Positions 59,526-64,000 of a stretch of DNA of 64,000 nucleotides are shown here, one piece after another. The translations under genes and the position numbers were made by a program. Under the pieces are notes generated by a model. The model was not told where the DNA came from. It did not search any database and was given only the letters and a program-made list of their open reading frames with translations. Position 1 is the first letter of the stretch; each line of letters opens with the position of its first letter. Origin of the DNA: Kocuria rosea (GTDB taxonomy: Bacteria > Actinomycetota > Actinomycetes > Actinomycetales > Micrococcaceae); assembly GCF_006094695.1 (NCBI RefSeq), contig NZ_CP035103.1, positions 1,116,001-1,180,000 of the forward strand, written 5' to 3'.

Positions 59526-60989
59526 TCAGCCGGCGGACAGGCCCGGGGCGGGCACGAGGCGCTCCGGGGCCCCGGCGGCCCGCTGCCCCAGGGCCTGGAG
59601 CATCGGCCGCAGCTTCGCCCAGGTCTCGGCCAGCTCGGACTCGGGGTCGGAGGCGGCCACGATGCCGCACCCGGCGTAGAGCCGCACCGTGCGCTCGTCC
59701 TCCTGCACCGCGCCGCGCAGGGCGATGCCCCAGTCCCCGTTGCCGGCCGCGTCGAGCCAGCCGACCGGGCCGGCGTAGAGTCCCCGGTCCATCTGCTCCA
59801 GCTCCGGGATCGCGGCGGCGGCCACCGCCGTGGGCGTCCCGCACACCGCGGCGGTGGGGTGCAGGGCCTCGGCGAGCTCGAGGGAGGACGGCGGGTCCCC
59901 GGCCGGGCCCGGGCGCAGCGCGGCGGTGACGTCCGAGGCGAGGTGCCACACGTTGGGCAGCTCGAGGATGAACGGCTCCGGGGAGGTCGTGACGGCGTCG
60001 GTGTAGGGGGCCAGCGACGCCTCGAGGGAGTCGATCGCGAACCCGTGCTCGTGCTGCTGCTTCTCGGACTCGCCGAGCACCCGCGCGGCGTACTCGTGCG
60101 GGTCCTCGTCCGGGGGCGCGGCGTCCCGGTCCAGGGTGCCGGCGAGGACCCGGGCGTGGGCCACGCCGTCGAGGACCCGCACCAGCATCTCGGGGGTGGC
60201 CCCCATGAGCCGGCCCGCGCCCGCGGGGTCCCCGCCGAGGCCCACGCAGTACGTCCAGCACTGCTCGTAGCGCCGGGCGAGGTCCCGCACCACGGCCACG
60301 GCATCGAGCGGGGCGTCCGTGCGCGCCACGACGTCCCGGGCCAGGACCAGCTTCTCCATCCGGCCGGAGCGGATGCGCTCGACGCCCTCGCGCACCGCCT
60401 CCGTCCACTCGTGCTCGCCCAGGGTCCCGGAGGACAGCCGGACCACGGCCGGCGCCGCGGGCGGCCCGCTCGCGGCGGGCGGGCGCCCGGGGGCGGAGCC
60501 GATCCGGCGCAGCCAGGCGGCCGCGACGTCGTCGGCGCCCAGCGCGAAGGGGGTCCCGGGGGCCACGGCCACCACGAGGGTCGCCCACGCGACGTCGCCC
60601 CGGCGGCCCACGAGCAGCTCCGGGACCACGAGCCCGGAGTCCACGGCGGAGGCGGTCGCGAACGTGAACGCGCCGAAGGCGGTCAGCCCGGTCCCGGGCA
60701 CTCCCACGCGGTCCTCGATCACGGCCGCGCCGACCAGGTCGTCCCACCACACGCGGGCCGCCGTGAACCGGTCCGCGCCGCGCACCGTGTGCTCGGCGGC
60801 CCGGCCCCAGGCCACGAGTCCGCGCCCGTCCACCGTCCAGGTGAGCAGCTCCGGTCCGGCGAGCAGGTCCCGCAGGTCCGGGGCGGCTGCGGGGTCCGCG
60901 CCCAGCGCGGACAGCGGCACCGTCAGGGCGTGCAGCACGGGGACCGGCGGGGCGGCTGCGGGGTCGGCGGCGGGGGCGGTGGGAGACAT
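59526..60989 (-). CDS. menF: isochorismate synthase
   Basis: MenF converts chorismate to isochorismate, entering the menaquinone pathway. The 487-residue protein has the chorismate-binding C-terminal domain: [59 protein letters not shown], and [17 protein letters not shown], all active-site or Mg-ligand segments. The GAG of SELAETW closes the metal site. It could in principle feed a siderophore, but the menaquinone neighbourhood favours MenF. It diverges from menG. ATG 60989 lies 8 bases after TAGACT. Confidence 0.92.
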   Translation of the reverse strand: MSPTAPAADPAAAPPVPVLHALTVPLSALGADPAAAPDLRDLLAGPELLTWTVDGRGLVAWGRAAEHTVRGADRFTAARVWWDDLVGAAVIEDRVGVPGTGLTAFGAFTFATASAVDSGLVVPELLVGRRGDVAWATLVVAVAPGTPFALGADDVAAAWLRRIGSAPGRPPAASGPPAAPAVVRLSSGTLGEHEWTEAVREGVERIRSGRMEKLVLARDVVARTDAPLDAVAVVRDLARRYEQCWTYCVGLGGDPAGAGRLMGATPEMLVRVLDGVAHARVLAGTLDRDAAPPDEDPHEYAARVLGESEKQQHEHGFAIDSLEASLAPYTDAVTTSPEPFILELPNVWHLASDVTAALRPGPAGDPPSSLELAEALHPTAAVCGTPTAVAAAAIPELEQMDRGLYAGPVGWLDAAGNGDWGIALRGAVQEDERTVRLYAGCGIVAASDPESELAETWAKLRPMLQALGQRAAGAPERLVPAPGLSAG

Positions 60990-60997
60990 CGCCCCCC

Positions 60998-61003
60998 AGT
61001 CTA
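60998..61003 (-). promoter_or_regulatory. leaderless -10 element of menF
   Basis: On the minus strand TAGACT is followed by 8 bases (all G and C) and ATG at 60989. Confidence 0.5.
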
Positions 61004-61126
61004 GGCCGACCGCCGGACAGCCCCCGGTCCCGCTCCCGCGGGCGGGGCCGCCGGGAGGGCGTCCGGGGCGGGCGCCGGGGGAGGGGCCCGGGCGGGGGCG
61101 TCGGAGCGAGGTGCGACAATGACCGG

Positions 61127-61840
61127 GTGAACCGAGCAGACCTGTCCAAGCAGCCGCACGAAGTCTCCGCCATGTTCGACGACGTGGCGCCCCGCTACGA
61201 CCTCGTCAACGACATCCTCTCGCTGGGGCGGACCCGCGGCTGGCGCAGGGTCGTCGCGGAGGCCGTCGGCGCCGTCCCGGGGGAGAAGGTCCTCGACCTC
61301 GCCGCCGGGACCGGGACCTCGTCCGAGCCGTACGCGGACGCAGGCGTCGACGTCGTGGCCGCGGACCTCTCGCTCGGGATGCTCGAGGTGGGCCGCGCCC
61401 GCCGCCCGGACATCGAGTTCGTGCAGGCCGACGCCACCCGGCTGCCGTTCGCGGACGCGTCCTTCGACGCCGTGACCATCTCCTTCGGGCTGCGCAACAT
61501 CCAGGACTACCGCCGCGCGCTCGCCGAGATGCTGCGGGTCGCCCGGCCGGGCGGGCGGCTCGTGATCTGCGAGTTCTCGACCCCCACGGCCGCCCCGCTG
61601 CGCACCGTCTACACGGAGTACCTCATGAAGGCGCTGCCGGGGATCGCCGCGCGCGCGGCGTCCAACCCGGAGGCCTACCGGTACCTCGCGGAGTCCATCG
61701 CGGCGTGGCCGGACCAGGAGGACCTCGCCGCCGAGATCCTCGCGGCCGGCTGGACCGGCGTGCAGTACCGCAACCTCACCGGCGGCATCGTGGCCGTGCA
61801 CCGGGCCGTCAAGCCCGCCGCGGACGCCCCCGCCCGATGA
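61127..61840 (+). CDS. menG: demethylmenaquinone methyltransferase
   Basis: MenG (UbiE family) methylates demethylmenaquinone with SAM in the last step of menaquinone synthesis. The 237-residue protein has [14 protein letters not shown], the SAM motif [12 protein letters not shown], the family signature [19 protein letters not shown], and [12 protein letters not shown]. The GTG start at 61127 follows GACAAT and 6 bases, a near match to the leaderless pattern. Its stop overlaps the next start (ATGA, 61837-61840), coupling it to the reductase. Confidence 0.95.
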   Translation: MNRADLSKQPHEVSAMFDDVAPRYDLVNDILSLGRTRGWRRVVAEAVGAVPGEKVLDLAAGTGTSSEPYADAGVDVVAADLSLGMLEVGRARRPDIEFVQADATRLPFADASFDAVTISFGLRNIQDYRRALAEMLRVARPGGRLVICEFSTPTAAPLRTVYTEYLMKALPGIAARAASNPEAYRYLAESIAAWPDQEDLAAEILAAGWTGVQYRNLTGGIVAVHRAVKPAADAPAR

Positions 61841-63132
61841 GGGCCCTCGTCCTCGGCGGCGGCCCCGCCGGCGCCACGGCCGGGTACTGGCTCGCGGCGC
61901 ACGGGATCGAGGTCACCGTCCTGGAGAAGACCGCGTTCCCGCGGGAGAAGGTCTGCGGCGACGGGCTGACCCCGCGCGCCGTGCGCGAGATGCGGCTCAT
62001 GGGCCTCCCGCACGGGCCCGAGCTCGGCTACGCCCGCAACCGGGGGCTGCGGCTCGTGGCCCGCGAGCGCAGCGTCGAGGTGCCGTGGCCCGAGCTGAGC
62101 GACTTCCCGCCCTACGGGCTCGTGCGCACCCGGCTGGGCTTCGACGAGCACCTGGCCGGGCACGCCCGCGCCGCCGGGGCCCGGGTGCTCGAGCGCCGGG
62201 CCGTGACCGGGGTGCTCCGCGACGGCTCCGGCCGGGTCGTCGGCGCCCGCGCCAACGTCCTCGACGCCGCCGGGCGGCGCACCGGCGAGACCGAGGAGCA
62301 CCGGGCGGACGTCGTGCTCGCGGCCGACGGCAACTCCTCCCGCACCGCGGTGTCCGCCGGGCTGCACAAGCGGGACGACCGCCCGATGGGGGTGGCGGTG
62401 CGCGCCTACTTCGAGTCCCCGCGCTCGGACCTGGACTGGATGGAGGGCTGGCTCGAGCTCACCGACGGCACCGACCCGCAGCGGGCGCTGCTGCCGGGCT
62501 ACGGCTGGGTCTTCGGCGTCGGGGACGGCACCGCCAACGTGGGACTCGGGATCCTGGACACCTCCCCGGCGTTCGGGGACCTGGACTACCGGAAGGTGCT
62601 CGCGGACTGGACCGCGTCCATGCCCGCCGAGTGGACGTTCGACGAGGAGCACCGCCGCGGCCGCGTGCTCGGCGCGGCCCTGCCGATGGCGTTCAACCGC
62701 ACGCCGCACCACGTCCCGGGGATGCTGCTGCTGGGCGACGCCGCGGGCCTCGTCTCCCCGTTCAACGGGGAGGGCATCTCCAACGCGATGGAGTCCGCCC
62801 GCTACGCCGCCGAGCACGTCGTGGCGGCCGCGGCCGCCAACGGCCCCGCCCAGCGGGAGCTCGTGCTCGCCGGCTACCCCGACCGGGTCCGGCAGGAGTG
62901 GGGCGCGCACTTCACCCAGGGCCGGGTCCTGGCCCAGCTCATCGGCAGCCCCGCCGTGATGAAGGCGGCCGTGCGCACCGGCATGGCCGTGCCCGCCCTG
63001 ATGCGCTTCGTGGTCCGGGTCATGACGGAGCTCTCCGACCGCCCCGCCGCCACGTGGGAGGACCGGGTGGTCTCCCTCCTGGACGCCCTGACGCCCGCGA
63101 CCGGCAACACCCGCCCCCCGAAAACTCGCTAG
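61837..63132 (+). CDS. geranylgeranyl reductase-family flavoprotein (MenJ-like menaquinone side-chain reductase)
   Basis: This 431-residue FAD enzyme begins [15 protein letters not shown] (dinucleotide motif), has [13 protein letters not shown] and [11 protein letters not shown], and the second FAD segment [21 protein letters not shown]. The family reduces isoprenoid chains. MenJ of M. tuberculosis (Rv0561c) saturates one isoprene of the menaquinone tail and also lies beside a prenyl synthase gene. Dihydrogenated menaquinones are known in the Micrococcaceae, so the same role is likely. It is coupled to menG. Its TAG stop forms part of the -10 element of the next gene. Confidence 0.88.
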   Translation: MRALVLGGGPAGATAGYWLAAHGIEVTVLEKTAFPREKVCGDGLTPRAVREMRLMGLPHGPELGYARNRGLRLVARERSVEVPWPELSDFPPYGLVRTRLGFDEHLAGHARAAGARVLERRAVTGVLRDGSGRVVGARANVLDAAGRRTGETEEHRADVVLAADGNSSRTAVSAGLHKRDDRPMGVAVRAYFESPRSDLDWMEGWLELTDGTDPQRALLPGYGWVFGVGDGTANVGLGILDTSPAFGDLDYRKVLADWTASMPAEWTFDEEHRRGRVLGAALPMAFNRTPHHVPGMLLLGDAAGLVSPFNGEGISNAMESARYAAEHVVAAAAANGPAQRELVLAGYPDRVRQEWGAHFTQGRVLAQLIGSPAVMKAAVRTGMAVPALMRFVVRVMTELSDRPAATWEDRVVSLLDALTPATGNTRPPKTR

Positions 63133-63135
63133 AGT
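63130..63135 (+). promoter_or_regulatory. leaderless -10 element of the polyprenyl synthase gene
   Basis: TAGAGT begins with the TAG stop of the preceding gene and is followed by 8 bases and GTG 63144. Confidence 0.48.
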
Positions 63136-63143
63136 GGTGGACC

Positions 63144-64000
63144 GTGACTGAATCCTCCTCCCCGAGCGCCGACGGCCCCGCCGCAGGTCTCGGCACCGAT
63201 CAGGTGAGGCTGCCCGCCGGCTTCGACCTCATCGCGTCCGACGACCGGCTGGGCCCGGTCGTGCTCGGGTCGCTGGCCCGGATCGAGGAGCGGCTCGACG
63301 AGGCGGTGCGCAGCGCCGACCACCTGGCCGACGTCACCTCCCGCCACCTGCTCCAGGCCGGGGGCAAGCGCGTGCGGCCCCTGCTGACCGTGCTGGCCGG
63401 GGAGATCGGCGGCGGCATCAACGACGCCGTCCTCGAGTCCGCGGCCGTCGTGGAGCTCACGCACCTGGCGACCCTCTACCACGACGACGTCATGGACTCC
63501 GCGCCGCTGCGCCGCGGCGTCGCGACCGCGCAGACCGTGTGGGGCAACTCGGTGGCCATCCTCACCGGCGACCTCATCTTCGCCCGCGCCTCCTCGATGG
63601 TCTCCGAGCTCGGCCAGCGGGCCCTCAAGATCCAGGCGGACACGTTCGAGCGGCTCGTGCTCGGCCAGCTGCACGAGACGGTCGGCCCCCGCGAGGGGCA
63701 GGACCCGCTGGAGCACTACCTCGACGTCCTCTCGGGCAAGACCGGCTCCCTCATCGCGGCGTGCGGGCACTTCGGCGCGGTCCTGGCCGGGGCCGACCAG
63801 GACGTCGTGGACGTCATGGTCGAGTACGGGGAGAAGGTCGGCATCGCCTTCCAGCTCGCCGACGACGTGATCGACGTGACCGGCGAGGACGAGGTCTCCG
63901 GGAAGTCCCCCGGCACCGACCTGCGCGAGGGGGTGCCCACCCTGCCGGTGCTCATCCTGCGCCGGATGGCAGGGGAGGGCGACGCCGACGCGGTGCGCGC
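63144..64000 (+). CDS. polyprenyl diphosphate synthase, 3' end beyond window
   Basis: This all-helical trans-prenyl synthase makes the polyprenyl diphosphate used by MenA. The first Asp-rich motif is HDDVMDSAPLRRG and the second is QLADDVIDVTGED; GGKRVRPLLTVL binds the allylic substrate, and GNSVAILTGDLIFARAS and KTGSLIAACG are typical. About 285 residues are visible before the sequence ends; the family is usually 330-360. It follows menG and the side-chain reductase, as grcC1 (Rv0562) does in M. tuberculosis. Chain length cannot be set without structural modelling. Confidence 0.93.
   Translation, partial: MTESSSPSADGPAAGLGTDQVRLPAGFDLIASDDRLGPVVLGSLARIEERLDEAVRSADHLADVTSRHLLQAGGKRVRPLLTVLAGEIGGGINDAVLESAAVVELTHLATLYHDDVMDSAPLRRGVATAQTVWGNSVAILTGDLIFARASSMVSELGQRALKIQADTFERLVLGQLHETVGPREGQDPLEHYLDVLSGKTGSLIAACGHFGAVLAGADQDVVDVMVEYGEKVGIAFQLADDVIDVTGEDEVSGKSPGTDLREGVPTLPVLILRRMAGEGDADAVR

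Overview
This window is chromosomal DNA from a very GC-rich actinobacterium. The codons strongly favour G or C in third position, GTG starts are common, menaquinone genes are present, and cytochrome c maturation is of the Ccs/Res type. RamB sits next to isocitrate lyase and there are two KtrAB potassium systems. The gene content and protein style fit the Micrococcaceae, most likely Kocuria or a close relative. That is an inference; no rRNA gene is present to confirm it. I see no rRNA, tRNA, CRISPR array, insertion sequence or prophage. It reads as core chromosome.

Layout. Bases 1-8.8 kb hold a tRNA-hydroxylase (trhO, cut by the left edge), a methyltransferase, a PPOX-fold protein, topA, a Ppx/GppA phosphatase, a TIM-barrel isomerase and proC. 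Bases 8.8-13.2 kb hold two KtrB-KtrA potassium uptake pairs facing away from each other. Bases 13.3-17.8 kb hold acuC, an ArsR regulator, gdhA, a GntR/FadR regulator and a tiny ribosomal protein gene (bS22 type) that carries an in-frame TAG. Bases 17.9-23.3 kb hold a glutaredoxin-like protein, a histidine phosphatase and the system II cytochrome c operon tlpA/ccsX-ccdA-resB-ccsB. Bases 23.5-27.7 kb hold small membrane proteins and menA, menE and menB. Bases 27.8-31.9 kb hold a PEP-dependent dihydroxyacetone kinase operon (dhaK-dhaL-dhaM, with DhaM fused to HPr and a whole enzyme I). Bases 32-40 kb hold an alpha/beta hydrolase, hrpB, a CitE-like lyase, a penicillin-binding protein and ldh. Bases 40-46.5 kb hold a frameshifted putP, ramB, aceA and aceB (glyoxylate shunt). 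Bases 46.4-55.1 kb hold gluQ, a metallo-beta-lactamase-fold hydrolase, a PAP2 phosphatase, menC, a hypothetical gene, phoX and menD. Bases 55.2-64 kb hold an aromatic-acid MFS transporter, a polar amino acid ABC transporter, menF, menG, a menJ-like reductase and a polyprenyl diphosphate synthase that runs off the right edge.

How the genes work together. Almost the whole menaquinone pathway (menF, D, C, E, B, A, G, the side-chain synthase and the side-chain reductase) is spread over about 40 kb, next to the cytochrome c maturation operon, so much of the window builds the respiratory chain. The gene order follows, from memory, the Mycobacterium tuberculosis segment Rv0496-Rv0562, with the Ktr, dha, hrpB/ldh/ace and phoX blocks inserted. 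Carbon metabolism is represented by the glyoxylate shunt under RamB, the Dha kinase, lactate dehydrogenase and glutamate dehydrogenase.

Regulation. Sixteen genes have a TANNNT -10 hexamer ending 6-8 bases before the start codon and little or no usable Shine-Dalgarno sequence, which is the signature of leaderless mRNAs. A three-unit PHO box precedes phoX, and a RamB-like inverted repeat lies between ramB and aceA. Long GC-rich hairpins without U-tracts close many transcription units. The items most worth a second look are the amber codon in the bS22 gene, the leaderless-promoter set, the poly-G frameshift in putP, the altered SxN motif of the penicillin-binding protein, and two short-period tandem repeats.
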